A DNA stretch of 64,000 nucleotides from a sulfur-oxidizing endosymbiont of Gigantopelta aegis (GTDB lineage: Bacteria > Pseudomonadota > Gammaproteobacteria > GRL18): NCBI RefSeq assembly GCF_016097415.1, contig NZ_JAEHGE010000001.1:707001-771000 (forward strand), written 5' to 3'. Under the pieces are notes generated by a model. It searched no databases, was not told where the DNA came from, and worked only from the letters and a program-made list of their open reading frames with translations. Positions within the stretch are counted from its first letter, which is position 1. Each line of letters opens with the position of its first letter. This document shows positions 20,084 through 29,373 of this stretch, in pieces. The position numbers and the translations under genes were made by a program.

Positions 20084-20269
20084 ATGCAAACCAATACAGC
20101 TAAGGAAGAAGTGAAGCGAATGATTGATCATTTACCCGATGAAGCCACGTTAAGTGATATTATGTATGAGCTTTATGTGAAACAAAAAATTGAGTTAGGA
20201 TTACAAGCCGCTCAGGGAGGACGGACTCTTTCTCATGAAGAGGTAAAAAAAAGATTATTGAATAAATGA
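20084..20269 (+). CDS. Antitoxin of ParE-type pair (module 2)
   Basis: A 61-residue protein (EVKRMIDHLPDEATLSDIMY) that aligns by eye with the antitoxin of module 1 (LPD..T..DIMY, LYV). It overlaps the toxin start by four bases (ATGA). AAGGAG lies upstream. Confidence 0.8.
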   Translation: MQTNTAKEEVKRMIDHLPDEATLSDIMYELYVKQKIELGLQAAQGGRTLSHEEVKKRLLNK

Positions 20270-20577
20270 GAATTGAATGGTCGGAAATTGCTTTCGATGA
20301 CTTAAGCAATATACAGGATTATATTGCTAAGGATGCGCCTTATTATGCCGATCAATTCATTGATAAATTGATGACAGCTACAGAGAAATTATCTGATCAT
20401 CCTCGAATAGGAAGAGAAGTACCTGAGGCAGAGTATGACCCAGATATTCGTGAACTGATCTTCCATAGTTACCGTATTATTTATCAAATAAATACGGGTC
20501 ATATCCTGATTATTGCTGTTATTCATGGTAGTAGAGATTTAATTAATATTGATGTTAAACCTTGGGATATTGTTTGA
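20266..20577 (+). CDS. ParE-family toxin (module 2)
   Basis: A 103-residue toxin of the RelE/ParE superfamily: RIEWSEIAFDDLSNIQDYIA at the N-terminus, then the family block HPRIGREVPE, DIRELIFHSYRIIYQ and a C-terminal VIHGSRD. It matches ParE more clearly than the module 1 toxin does. The frame is intact, so this module may be functional. Confidence 0.9.
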   Translation: MRIEWSEIAFDDLSNIQDYIAKDAPYYADQFIDKLMTATEKLSDHPRIGREVPEAEYDPDIRELIFHSYRIIYQINTGHILIIAVIHGSRDLINIDVKPWDIV

Positions 20578-20604
20578 TCACTATTTTCCTTTTGATGGCT
20601 GTTC

Positions 20605-20853
20605 TTAATTACTTTTTGCTTTAAATATTATGTGACCAGCCTTTAAAAAAGCTATAAAACTGGCAAGAAATCCAATTGATGCAATATAAGGTTGCCTACA
20701 TCTAAAATGCTCATGAAATAAGCTGAAGTTATTATCACAGAACACCATAGCCAAGCTTACAGAAGAATAAATCCATAATAAAAAAAACAATATTGAGAAC
20801 AGTAAAATAACAATAATAAAATACCACAATTTAACTGATATAGGCTTTTTCAT
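20605..20853 (-). CDS. Small membrane protein, candidate immunity protein
   Basis: An 82-residue protein with two hydrophobic segments (about residues 8-36 and 55-76). It lies directly downstream of, and in the same direction as, the RHS toxin tip at 20906-21340. That is the normal position of an immunity gene, and membrane-bound immunity proteins are known for cell-envelope toxins. The assignment rests on position only. Confidence 0.5.
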   Translation of the reverse strand: MKKPISVKLWYFIIVILLFSILFFLLWIYSSVSLAMVFCDNNFSLFHEHFRCRQPYIASIGFLASFIAFLKAGHIIFKAKSN

Positions 20854-20905
20854 ATTATTGATATTATGCCTTTTTTGCTAATGGAAAGTTATAACTTTCC
20901 ATCGT

Positions 20906-21340
20906 TTACTGTGTACTGCATCTAATCAGAATATCAGTTACTGTTGTTTGGCAGTTATTCCATGGCCCAAATCTTCCTGTTGGCTGACCCAACTGTAATG
21001 AGTCATTTACACACTGTTCATCGACATTTTGTACATGATCGCAATGTGAATTATCAGCAAGAGATTGATCTCTATGCTCAGTAATATCTGTTGGACTAAA
21101 TGGAAGTTCACTATTTCCACCCTGTGCTGGAACTCCTCCAGCAGGTCCCATACCTCTTTCTAGAGTATCAGTAAGTAGCCACTCATGATTTAACTGATTC
21201 AAAGGAAATGGTAAATCAGCAGGTCTACCACATACATAAACATCCAAACCAAGAGAGTCTGTATACTTCAATGGATTTGCTAAAGCGTAGCCATAAGTAT
21301 TGGGTGTAGTTCCTTTAAAACGACAAAATTCATTACCCAA
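20906..21340 (-). CDS. RHS C-terminal tip with papain-like toxin domain (orphan)
   Basis: The frame starts inside an RHS core (NTYGYALANPLKYTDSLGLD) and continues into a tip with a His (NQLNHEWLLTDTLERGMG) and a Cys region (CDHVQNVDEQCVNDSLQ, GRFGPWNNCQTTVTDIL). The spaced His and NC motifs recall permuted papain-like (NlpC/P60-type) toxin tips of RHS proteins. The upstream RHS body is missing: an ISKra4 element begins at about 21345. This is a displaced tip rather than a full gene. Confidence 0.7.
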   Translation of the reverse strand: MGNEFCRFKGTTPNTYGYALANPLKYTDSLGLDVYVCGRPADLPFPLNQLNHEWLLTDTLERGMGPAGGVPAQGGNSELPFSPTDITEHRDQSLADNSHCDHVQNVDEQCVNDSLQLGQPTGRFGPWNNCQTTVTDILIRCSTQ

Positions 21341-22822
21341 AGTTGTTAACCTCTAAAAAATCATAATTTCTTTTTTTTGACATTTTCTTATAAAACTTCC
21401 AATACATTTCAAAGTCACCACTGGATTTTAGTGAGCGTAATTTCAATACTGCTTCTGCTCCCTGCAGACTCCAACGAGCACCGGTTATATCAAGTCGGTC
21501 ATTAATGAGGTGACGGCATGCACCTTCAATAACGCCACTGGCAATAGGATAACCCGCTTTTAATGCGATGCCATACTGCAACTGCTCTTTATTTTTAGTA
21601 AATAATCAGCACATTTATCAATATTTTCTCTACTTTCTATTTTCCGTCTTGTGGCACTGAGTCTGATCCCTTTGGCTACTTGTGAACAATGGCCATTAAG
21701 TATTTTGACTGCTCTTTCAGCTATCCATTCCTCAACCGCTTCGTCACCTTTATCAAAGAAGCACCAAGCTGCTTTCCAGAGATATTCCAAGACATGGATA
21801 AAGTCCATTACAATAGTTGCTTTGATGCTCAGTTTCTTCATCACTTTTTGATGAGTTTGATCTGGTGAGGTAAACCATCAATTAAAATAACCCATTCCCT
21901 CTTTTGTTTTGGATCTCTTTGTAGTGCTTCCTGAAATGCTTCCTCAATAACAGTTTCTGCCTCTCGCTCAACACTCGCCCAAACCCGCTTATTTCTAATG
22001 GGGGTTCGAAAAGGAACGACATTATCATCTTCTGCTACTTTCATAATAGATTCAGCAGCACGAATATGAGATTGTACGGTATAAACGGCAGCCACTTGTG
22101 CCATACGTTTTCGGTCTTTTTCTCTCCCTGACTCAGACGACTTTTGAGCTTCTTATTCTTCTGGGCATTTTTCTTTGTGCATTCTCTTAAACCTTCAGGT
22201 CGCATAACTATCCCTTTTCCATCAAAGGTTAAGACCAGAAAATCTGATGTTTTTCGGGTTCAATAAATCGTTTTTTCTTATAAAAACCTTCAAAATCCTG
22301 AGCAACATCTCTCACTATATTGAGGCACTGTCTTTTGGGCACATGACCAGCAGTTGTACTATCAATACTTTCAACGACATCATCGAATGAACCTCGAATG
22401 GCTTCTTTAGACACTCTGAAATAAATACCATCACTGTAACTGTTAGTTGATAAATTCAGTTCAGCATCAATAGGAAATAAACTGTCTTTATTTCTTTGAC
22501 TATAACCATTTCTGGTGGCAGTGACCTGACCAAACAAACTATTCAGCGAACGATGGGTGTTTGTACGGACATAATTCAGCTTGTCTCCTGAAACGGTGTT
22601 AACACAGCTTCTTTTTTCCTCGTTGGCGGCTTTTAAATCTAGCCAGCCCTGCAGTAGTCGTCTTAAAATTTCCTGACCTTCCTTGTTAATAAAATCTTCT
22701 ATGTCACCATGTTCACAATTTTTATGTTTATCTGTTTGTAATTGTTTAATCAACTGTTCAAGTTGATCCTGAGCACCAAAAAAGAATGAATAATCGTTTG
22801 AATTTAGGTATGCTATGTTCAT
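21333..22822 (-). pseudogene. ISKra4-family transposase, four single-base gaps
   Basis: The conserved blocks occur in order: RQCLNIVRDVAQDFEGFYKK, then AQVAAVYTV, KREWVILIDGLPHQIKLIKK, IVMDFIHVLEYLWKAAWCFF and SGVIEGACRHLINDRLD, GARWSLQGAEAVLKLRSL. The frame shifts at T runs 22250-22254, 22117-22121, 21845-21849 and 21592-21596; adding one base at each yields one continuous protein of about 495 residues. Four identical-type errors in one conserved gene suggest undercalled homopolymers rather than real decay. Confidence 0.85.
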
Positions 22823-22870
22823 GAGAGAGGTCTTTTTATTGGGTTATGAAACTAAGAAGCTTATAAAACA
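21345..22870 (-). mobile_element. ISKra4-family element
   Basis: One transposase-type gene occupies 21333-22822. The exact ends are not resolved: I did not find convincing terminal repeats. On the left it abuts an RHS tip and on the right a truncated esterase gene, so it has probably deleted or inserted into both. Confidence 0.65.
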
Positions 22871-22904
22871 ATATTTTGATCTTTCTCTTTTCATTTTTCA
22901 AGCA

Positions 22905-23972
22905 TTAACTATTGAATTTATTGTTTATTTTCATCGTTTTAGAAGATCTGCACCCAAATGATTTTAATGTTTTAATATCACTTTCAGCCAGCTCCAGATT
23001 ATAATGATGCTCTTGTTCACCATTAGTCACAATGTAGTGTTTATTCTTTAAATCCGGTTTTTTGTTTGCTATTTCAAGCCCATCAACGGGGTATAAGCCC
23101 GGTGACATTGCCAATACACCCTGCCATTGTTCCGGATAACTTGCCGATATTTGCGGTGCGACTTGAGCACCTTGAGAAAATCCAAATAAGGCTTTTGTTG
23201 ATGCGACCACTCCTTCTTTTTTTAATATGTCATCAAGATACGTATTAATATGTTGATTATTATCGCCAGCCTCAACAGACCAAGCAAAAGCAGTTTTACC
23301 CGAAGGGGTTATTCCGCTAAGACCAAGGATGATAATATTTAAAGTGTCTGCAACATTCTGATAACGTTCATGAACAAAATTTTGAGGATTGTCGCCCTTA
23401 CCATGCAAGCCCACAAGTACAGGAATGGCCATGCTTTTTTGATAGTTCTTGGGTTTAATCAGTGAATAAGATCGGTGACCTGAATATCGCCAGTATTTTT
23501 CCATCGATAATAAGTAAGCATGCATTTCGGGCCAGAATTGACTCGATCTCACACTTTGCATATCCGGATCTTTTTCTACCCAATTAACATCATTGTTGCC
23601 CTTCTGCGCATCAATGATTAGCCAATGCAATGCCTGCTTTATATTACCCTGACGAGCATAGTAAAAAGCAAGATCATAATAGCCCCTGTCACCAACTTGA
23701 ATAGCCCAGTACTGATATTGGACTGCACGCGGATAGTCTTTGTTTTCTAACGCAGCTCGAGCTCGGGCAATTTCAGCAAGGCGCTCAGCCGGATAGTTTT
23801 TTAAGTCCACTTTGATATAGCGTTCTTCTGGCACAAGGGGATACTGAATGTGTTCAGGTGTTTCTGGCAACGTTACTGCCTGAGATAAACTTATTTGACC
23901 AAGGAAAAGTACCATCCCTAACAAATGTTTAATTAATTTAAATTTCAAGCTTAATAAATTACCTATATTCAT
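22905..23972 (-). CDS. Secreted alpha/beta-hydrolase (esterase-like), C-terminus lost
   Basis: The 355-codon frame has a signal peptide (HLLGMVLFLGQISLSQA), a helical repeat region (about residues 60-140) and an esterase D/PHB-depolymerase-like hydrolase domain: PVLVGLHGKGDNPQNFV for the oxyanion loop and GFSQGAQVAP carrying the nucleophilic Ser. The segment after SFGCRSSK lacks the expected catalytic His, and the ISKra4 element lies immediately beyond, so the enzyme is probably truncated. Confidence 0.7.
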   Translation of the reverse strand: MNIGNLLSLKFKLIKHLLGMVLFLGQISLSQAVTLPETPEHIQYPLVPEERYIKVDLKNYPAERLAEIARARAALENKDYPRAVQYQYWAIQVGDRGYYDLAFYYARQGNIKQALHWLIIDAQKGNNDVNWVEKDPDMQSVRSSQFWPEMHAYLLSMEKYWRYSGHRSYSLIKPKNYQKSMAIPVLVGLHGKGDNPQNFVHERYQNVADTLNIIILGLSGITPSGKTAFAWSVEAGDNNQHINTYLDDILKKEGVVASTKALFGFSQGAQVAPQISASYPEQWQGVLAMSPGLYPVDGLEIANKKPDLKNKHYIVTNGEQEHHYNLELAESDIKTLKSFGCRSSKTMKINNKFNS

Positions 23973-24027
23973 CTTTAATTCCTTTTAAAGTTTTTATTCA
24001 TAACGAATAAATTTTCAGCATTTCTTT

Positions 24028-24621
24028 TTAGACTTTTTTAGCTTCGCTTAAAATCATTAAGCCACCACGAATAACCACTGCCACAATCAACACGCCAATT
24101 AATAAATCCGGCCAGGGGGAGTTAAAAAAGTAGACTAAGAAACCAGCAATAATCACACCCGTGTTAGCAATGACATCATTTTTTGAAAAAATCCAACTGG
24201 CACGCATGTGTATTTCACCTTTTTTATGCTTGTTGATCAAAGCCAGGCAAATCACATTGGCGATCAAAGCAATAAAGGAAATGATGATCATTAGGCTTGA
24301 CTCTGGTTCATGTCCCATAATAAAACGACGTATGATTTCCAGCATCAGGAGTGAACCTAATATAATCTGAAAATAACCGCTGAGACGCGCAGCTTGCTGT
24401 TTTTTTGCATAGGCTTTACCCACAGCATAAATACTGATGATATAGACAAAGGAATCCGCCAACATATCAAATGAATCTGCAATTAAGCCTGCTGATTGCC
24501 CCATAATGCCTGCAATGAGTTCTACAACAAACATGCTGCCATTAATGGCGAGCAAGATAAACAATAATTGTTTCTGTTCATTGTTTTTAATTTCAACTTC
24601 GCAACCACAGCCCGCCATCAT
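24028..24621 (-). CDS. Cation diffusion facilitator-type transporter
   Basis: A 197-residue membrane protein with six predicted segments. The metal site residues of CDF proteins are in helix 2 (GLIADSFDMLADSFVY) and helix 5 (WIFSKNDVIANTGVI). The N-terminus carries CGCEVE. It is shorter than classical CDF proteins because the cytoplasmic C-terminal domain is absent, as in a known short subgroup. It exports a divalent metal, probably Zn, Cd or Co, in exchange for protons. The start overlaps the ArsR stop (ATGA), forming a two-gene operon. Confidence 0.85.
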   Translation of the reverse strand: MMAGCGCEVEIKNNEQKQLLFILLAINGSMFVVELIAGIMGQSAGLIADSFDMLADSFVYIISIYAVGKAYAKKQQAARLSGYFQIILGSLLMLEIIRRFIMGHEPESSLMIIISFIALIANVICLALINKHKKGEIHMRASWIFSKNDVIANTGVIIAGFLVYFFNSPWPDLLIGVLIVAVVIRGGLMILSEAKKV

Positions 24622-25037
24622 GCTTCTCGCTTAGAGGCCGAAGACTCGGCTTGAAATTTTTCCGTCTGTACTCCTATTTGGCAGCGGCCCGACTCTCGCA
24701 ACGTCATACGTTGTTTAAAGCGTGTTAAATCACTTGCATATTGTCCTTCTGAATCAGATAACAGCGTAATGGTTTGGTATAAATTCATCAGATATTCAGC
24801 ACTCATAATCAAGCGATGATAAACCCAGCGGCCATCTTTTGTGGCACTCAATAAGCCTGCTTGTTTTAATACTTTTATATGACGGGACAGCTTATACTGC
24901 GGCTCAAGCAGTGAATCGACAAATTCACAAAGACAAGCTTCTTCGCCTGTGACGCTCAGAAGGCGAATAATTCTTATCCGAATGGGATCGGATAAGGCCT
25001 GAAAAACGGTTTCGGGTTTTATATCTATAATATGCAT
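24618..25037 (-). CDS. ArsR/SmtB-family metal-responsive repressor
   Basis: A 139-residue winged-helix repressor. The metal-sensing Cys pair lies in GEEACLCEFVD (alpha-3N position, as in ArsR), and the recognition helix in LSRHIKVLKQAGLLSATKDG. It likely represses itself and the downstream CDF exporter until metal binds. The C-terminal tail contains another Cys (GRCQIG). The predicted transcription start coincides with the ATG, see 25040-25072. Confidence 0.9.
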   Translation of the reverse strand: MHIIDIKPETVFQALSDPIRIRIIRLLSVTGEEACLCEFVDSLLEPQYKLSRHIKVLKQAGLLSATKDGRWVYHRLIMSAEYLMNLYQTITLLSDSEGQYASDLTRFKQRMTLRESGRCQIGVQTEKFQAESSASKREA

Positions 25038-25039
25038 AG

Positions 25040-25072
25040 TTGCATTTTAGTGCAATCGACTTGTAATATCAA
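25040..25072 (-). promoter_or_regulatory. arsR-CDF promoter and operator
   Basis: On the minus strand TTGATA (25067-25072), a 17-bp spacer and TAAAAT (25044-25049) form a strong promoter. The dyad TTGCA / TGCAA (25040-25055) overlaps the -10 box and would suit ArsR binding. The expected start of transcription falls at about 25037, the first base of the arsR ATG, so the mRNA may be leaderless. Confidence 0.6.
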
Positions 25073-25269
25073 GAAGAAATAACGCCTTAAGCGACCTTAC
25101 TATCCGTTAGAAGAGCAGCTTAAAATTAGTAGACTTTAAGTGCTACTGCTAGCAATCCTTTAGGTTCAATGTTATAACTTATTACTTTATAGACACGTAG
25201 TTATTCCCCTCTGAATAACTTTTTTCTAAGCAACAATCACCTGAGTAAGCCACCCAATTAGTTATAATC

Positions 25270-26565
25270 ATGAAACAACTTTTAAAATTCAGTATTTTTT
25301 TTCTACTCATAACATACTCATTGCTAGTACATTCAGAACAGTTTCTCTTATCCACTGAAGGCTCTGAACTCGAAGTGCAAGTCTACAAGGCAAGAGGCAA
25401 AAATCTGCTTCTTATTATGCCATCAGAACATGGCATCACCGATGGTCTAAAAAAATTGACAACTGACCTACAAACATCCGGTGTGGAAGTCTGGCTTGCT
25501 GATCCGTTCTCTAGCTGGATGTTACCCGTTGTTGAATCCAGCCTGGAAAAAATTCCTAACATCGCCTATGTCGAATTTATTCATGCTGCACAGCAATACG
25601 CAAAAAAGAATAACAAGCGCATTTATCTTCTGAGTCATGACAAGGGTTCAAGAAAACTATTAGAGTCAGTCCGACAATGGCAGCTCGATTCCAATAAGCT
25701 TATTTCCGGCGTGATACTTATTTCGCCTAACCTATACAGTAAAACACCCGATGCAGGCAATGAGGCTAAGTTATTGCCCATCACTTATGCCACTAATTTA
25801 CCACTTTTTCTTTATATCCCAGAAAAATCCACACTGGCTCTACGTATTCGCAACATCGTTAATTCACTTGAAACTGGAGGCAGTGATGTCTTTGTTAAAA
25901 GACTCAACAATGTCCGAGATCGTTTCTTTTTTCGCCCCGATGCTAGCGAAAAGGAAATTACTACCGCTTCGGGCTTAAGTCAGCAGATTCTGCAAAGTTT
26001 AAAATTAACACAGTCTTATGCCCAACCAAGAAAGGCTGCAAGTTTGGCCGCCCCGACAGCAATCATCAATGAGAACAATCAGCCGCAAACAAAGGCAAAG
26101 AAAACAACAGGCGTGTTACGTATTTATAAGGGCTCACTTAAACCGGATGATTTTAAACTCAAAGCTCTAAATGATAAAACACACAAGCTAAGTGATTATC
26201 GTGACAAAGTTGTATTAGTCAATTTTTGGGCGAGTTGGTGTCCTCCCTGTGTGCATGAAATACCTTCAATGTCAGAGCTAAACGCTAGCGTTAATGACAC
26301 ACTGAGCAATAAATCGTTTGAGATATTAGCCATCAACCTTGGCGAACCCAAGCAGGATATTGCGACTTTCATTGAAGCACACCCGGTGAACTTTTCTGTT
26401 TTACTCGACCCACAGAAATCGCTCCCCAAACAATGGAAGGTGTTTGCTTTTCCAACAAGTTATTTACTTGATAAACAAGGACGAATTCGTTATTCAGTTG
26501 CCGGGGCAATTGATTGGAATAGTCATGAAGTTAAAACAATTATTAATCGCCTTATTAATCAATAG
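25270..26565 (+). CDS. Secreted fusion of hydrolase-like domain and TlpA-type thioredoxin
   Basis: A 431-residue exported protein. A signal peptide (residues 1-22) is followed by an alpha/beta-hydrolase-like domain (about 25-245; YLLSHDKGSRKLLES, GVILISPNLYS), a linker rich in Ala, Lys and Gln, and a C-terminal TlpA/ResA-like domain (about 285-430). The latter has the redox motif VNFWASWCPPCVHEIP and the cis-Pro region FAFPTSYLLDKQG. It probably acts as a periplasmic thiol-disulfide oxidoreductase; the hydrolase part lacks an obvious GxSxG. The next gene is a metallohydrolase in the same direction. Confidence 0.8.
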   Translation: MKQLLKFSIFFLLITYSLLVHSEQFLLSTEGSELEVQVYKARGKNLLLIMPSEHGITDGLKKLTTDLQTSGVEVWLADPFSSWMLPVVESSLEKIPNIAYVEFIHAAQQYAKKNNKRIYLLSHDKGSRKLLESVRQWQLDSNKLISGVILISPNLYSKTPDAGNEAKLLPITYATNLPLFLYIPEKSTLALRIRNIVNSLETGGSDVFVKRLNNVRDRFFFRPDASEKEITTASGLSQQILQSLKLTQSYAQPRKAASLAAPTAIINENNQPQTKAKKTTGVLRIYKGSLKPDDFKLKALNDKTHKLSDYRDKVVLVNFWASWCPPCVHEIPSMSELNASVNDTLSNKSFEILAINLGEPKQDIATFIEAHPVNFSVLLDPQKSLPKQWKVFAFPTSYLLDKQGRIRYSVAGAIDWNSHEVKTIINRLINQ

Positions 26566-26613
26566 TTCTATTAGTATAACAAGGCATACCATTTTTTGAG
26601 AATAAACATTATT

Positions 26614-27581
26614 ATGAATGACATCAATTTAAAAATAGTATTTGTCTACTTGATTCTATTATGCGGCTTATCTTCACTCGTATACGCAAACAATTATCCT
26701 GTATCAAACGTTACAATGAACTTAGAAAAAGTATCTGAGCATGTTTATTATGTGCAAGGCCCTGCGGGTGTAGCCACCGACAATGAAGGCTTTATTTCTA
26801 ATGCGGTAGCAGTCATTAGCAACAAAGGTATCATCGTCATTGATTCGCTGGGAACACCTTCTTTAGCTGCATTATTTTTAGAGAAACTTAAAGCCATCAC
26901 TGTTCAGCCTGTCGTCAAAGTCATTGTTACACATTATCACGCCGATCATATTTACGGCTTACAAGTATTTAAAGAACAAGGCGCAAGTATTATCGCACCT
27001 GCGGGTTATAGTGATTATCTTGAAGGCCCCAATGCTCAGCAACGTCTCGAAGAAAGACGTTTTTCCCTAGAGCCCTGGGTTAATGATGATACCTACTTAG
27101 TGATTCCCGATGAAGTGATCGATAAAAATACCGCATTCACCTTGGGTGACATCGACATTGAAATAAATTATCTTGGTTCCGCACATTCTGATGGCGATCT
27201 CACTGTCTTCGTTAAACAGGACAATGTCTTAATCACTGGCGACATTATTTTTGAAGGTCGTGTACCTTTTACCGGCAGTGCTGATACCGGGCATTGGCTC
27301 AGTTTGCTGGAAAAGCTTAAAACAAAAAATATTGTGGCACTTGTGCCCGGTCATGGTGGCGCAGCAAAAGATCCTAACGCTGCCATACAACTCACCTTAC
27401 GCTACCTGCAACAAGTGCGGGCTATTATGAAAGCAGCGGTCGATGAGCTAATGCCTTTTGCAGAAGCTTATGAGGAAGCAGTTTGTCTGAATTTGAAAAA
27501 CTACCCGCTTTTGACGCTGCTCATCGCCGCAATGCCTATGGGATCTATTTATCTCTCGAACGTGAGATGTTAGCTGAGTAA
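26614..27581 (+). CDS. Exported metallo-beta-lactamase-fold hydrolase (SoxH-like)
   Basis: Zinc hydrolase of the type found near sulfur-oxidation and quinoprotein genes. Metal ligands are VTHYHADHIYG (HxHxDH), GSAHSDGDL, LITGDIIFEGR and PGHGGA. A signal peptide follows the chosen ATG 26614; an upstream TTG at 26596 is less likely. The frame is lost near 27480 (after AEAYEEA). In the neighbouring frame it continues LSEFEKLPAFDAAHRRNAYG and ends at 27581, the normal C-terminus, so one base is missing or misread. Confidence 0.8.
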
Positions 27582-27653
27582 CGAATATGAGAGTCTCACC
27601 GGCACTGCTACAAGTGGTGATATACTCGTTTAGATAAGCTCATTTCATGGCGC

Positions 27654-28103
27654 TTATTTTAAATTGATTTCACCTTGCTCATTAAACTTGATGCCAAACA
27701 AACTCCCACGGGTATAAACAGAGCCGCTTAATTCATACTTAAAGGGCTCTGTATTAAGCTTCTGAAAGCTATTAAATTGTCGAACCAAACCAAAAATAGT
27801 GCTGGTAATTTCGACACTGACTACTTTTTCGGACAATGCGGGTAGGTTAAATGCTTCATTGCTCACACCTGATGCAAAGTCTTTGCCATTGAGCTCAACA
27901 TCAAAACTAAAACCATCAATAGAAAATTCTTCATTACTGCGATTCATAATACGCAGGTCAACTTGATAGCGCTGTTCCATCAAGGTGGATTGCAGTGGTT
28001 TCATAGCAGCAATATTGATTTTAAATTGTGCAGGTCTCGTTTCAATCCCGGCGCAACCGAAGAGAAAAACAATCAATAGAATAGGGCTTATAATTTTTAG
28101 CAT
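27654..28103 (-). CDS. LEA14/WHy-domain lipoprotein
   Basis: A 149-residue protein with a lipoprotein signal (PILLIVFLFGCAG, lipobox Cys at about residue 17) and one LEA-type-2 (WHy) beta-sandwich domain (YQVDLRIMNRSNEEFSIDGF, then VELNGKDFASGVS). It is probably anchored in the envelope; the function of bacterial WHy lipoproteins is not well established. It is convergent with the MBL-fold gene. Confidence 0.8.
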   Translation of the reverse strand: MLKIISPILLIVFLFGCAGIETRPAQFKINIAAMKPLQSTLMEQRYQVDLRIMNRSNEEFSIDGFSFDVELNGKDFASGVSNEAFNLPALSEKVVSVEITSTIFGLVRQFNSFQKLNTEPFKYELSGSVYTRGSLFGIKFNEQGEINLK

Positions 28104-28536
28104 AGAGAGACCATAAAGAGAATAACCATAGCGACATAAATAACAGGCATAAAAAAAGCGACAAGTAATTAAACTTTAGTCGCTTTTTTGTGACTCCCTA
28201 CCAGGCTATTTTTATAAACAATTTCTTATAGACAACTGTTTAGATAAATATTCCTGCCTGTGGTCTATCCTTAGACCCTGCACTCCATTATCGTTCCGTC
28301 TTACATCTTCCTTAGTTGGATTTCCTAATCCATGTGAAGCATTCTATCAGAAAAGCGATTTTCGGCAACTAGGGTAATCCTCTACCGAATACGACCAAAT
28401 TATTTTTTTATCAATATTAACCTTTACAATCAAAGAGTTATTTTTCTTTCTTTATGTAGCACTATAGCTTAGTAGAAGCTAATAACATCCTTATAATGTG
28501 AGCTAGTTAACATCTTTGCTAGAGTGACACCATCAA
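28104..28536. other. Intergenic region with a terminator-like hairpin
   Basis: A stem AAAAAGCGAC / GTCGCTTTTTT (28152-28189), with a 16-nt loop and flanking A and T runs, could terminate transcription in either direction. The remaining roughly 350 bp to 28536 shows no convincing reading frame or repeat. Confidence 0.55.
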
Positions 28537-29373
28537 TTAAATCGTCTTAATCATTAATTCATCCGTTCTTGGCATACCATCCTCTGGTGCAACAATCAGC
28601 AAGCCAGCCTGTTTAAGTGGTAAGGCCAATATTTTGAGCTTACTGGTTCTTTTCTGGTATTTACCCGAATCGGCAACCGCTTGACGCACATCATGATGAC
28701 GAAAAAAAACCGCTTCACTAATACGAAACTGAAACACGATATTATCTCCGTTACGTACTGCAAAGCCTTCTGCGGGCGCACCACCAATAGTCGTTTGCCA
28801 ATGGCTTACGACTCTTGAATCCGGCCAACTGGCAGGTGAATTGATAGCCAATGCCACACTTTGATTAGGCAATCTATTGGTGTTGAGCTGATGATACTCT
28901 GCTAACACTTCTTGTATCATAGGAATATTATTTTCAGAGCCCAGTTTTACATCCGGAAAAATGAATAATAGCAATAAAATTGACGCCACTCCCCAACCAC
29001 TGATAGTCGCTAGAGATGGCAAAGTCATTGCTTTGAACCAATGATATAAACCATCATCCCCTAACCATTGAGCTTGTTTTTTAGTCTTTACTTCTGTTTC
29101 AGCACCCTTTTGTGCTGCATTATTCAATGCCTGATCAAGCTGTTGGTGTAAATCTGCGGGCATACGCGTGACAGGCAGACTGTTTAGGCGTTGATTTAAT
29201 TGCTGTTGACGTACGACATCCATACGACACGCCTCACAACCGGACAGATGTGCTTCAATGAGTGTGGTTTCCTGATCATCCAGCATGCCATCAACATAAC
29301 CTGCGAGTAAGTCCTGAAGTTGAAAATGCAAGTCATTGAAACGGTTTTTGAGTTTCTGAACCTCTTCACTCAT
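28537..29373 (-). CDS. Anti-sigma factor with zinc-binding (zf-HC2) domain
   Basis: A 278-residue membrane-anchored anti-sigma factor. The N-terminal cytoplasmic domain holds the HxxxCxxC zinc motif (AHLSGCEACRMDVV). A transmembrane segment at about residues 120-142 (ISGWGVASILLLLFIF) precedes a periplasmic domain of about 135 residues with a PEDGMPR end. It overlaps the sigma-factor gene by four bases and would sequester it. The periplasmic part presumably senses the signal. Confidence 0.88.
   Translation of the reverse strand: MSEEVQKLKNRFNDLHFQLQDLLAGYVDGMLDDQETTLIEAHLSGCEACRMDVVRQQQLNQRLNSLPVTRMPADLHQQLDQALNNAAQKGAETEVKTKKQAQWLGDDGLYHWFKAMTLPSLATISGWGVASILLLLFIFPDVKLGSENNIPMIQEVLAEYHQLNTNRLPNQSVALAINSPASWPDSRVVSHWQTTIGGAPAEGFAVRNGDNIVFQFRISEAVFFRHHDVRQAVADSGKYQKRTSKLKILALPLKQAGLLIVAPEDGMPRTDELMIKTI

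Noticed and set aside
26596-26613. TTG start for the MBL-fold gene
   Set aside because: ATG 26614 gives a cleaner signal peptide; the TTG would add six residues with no better ribosome site.
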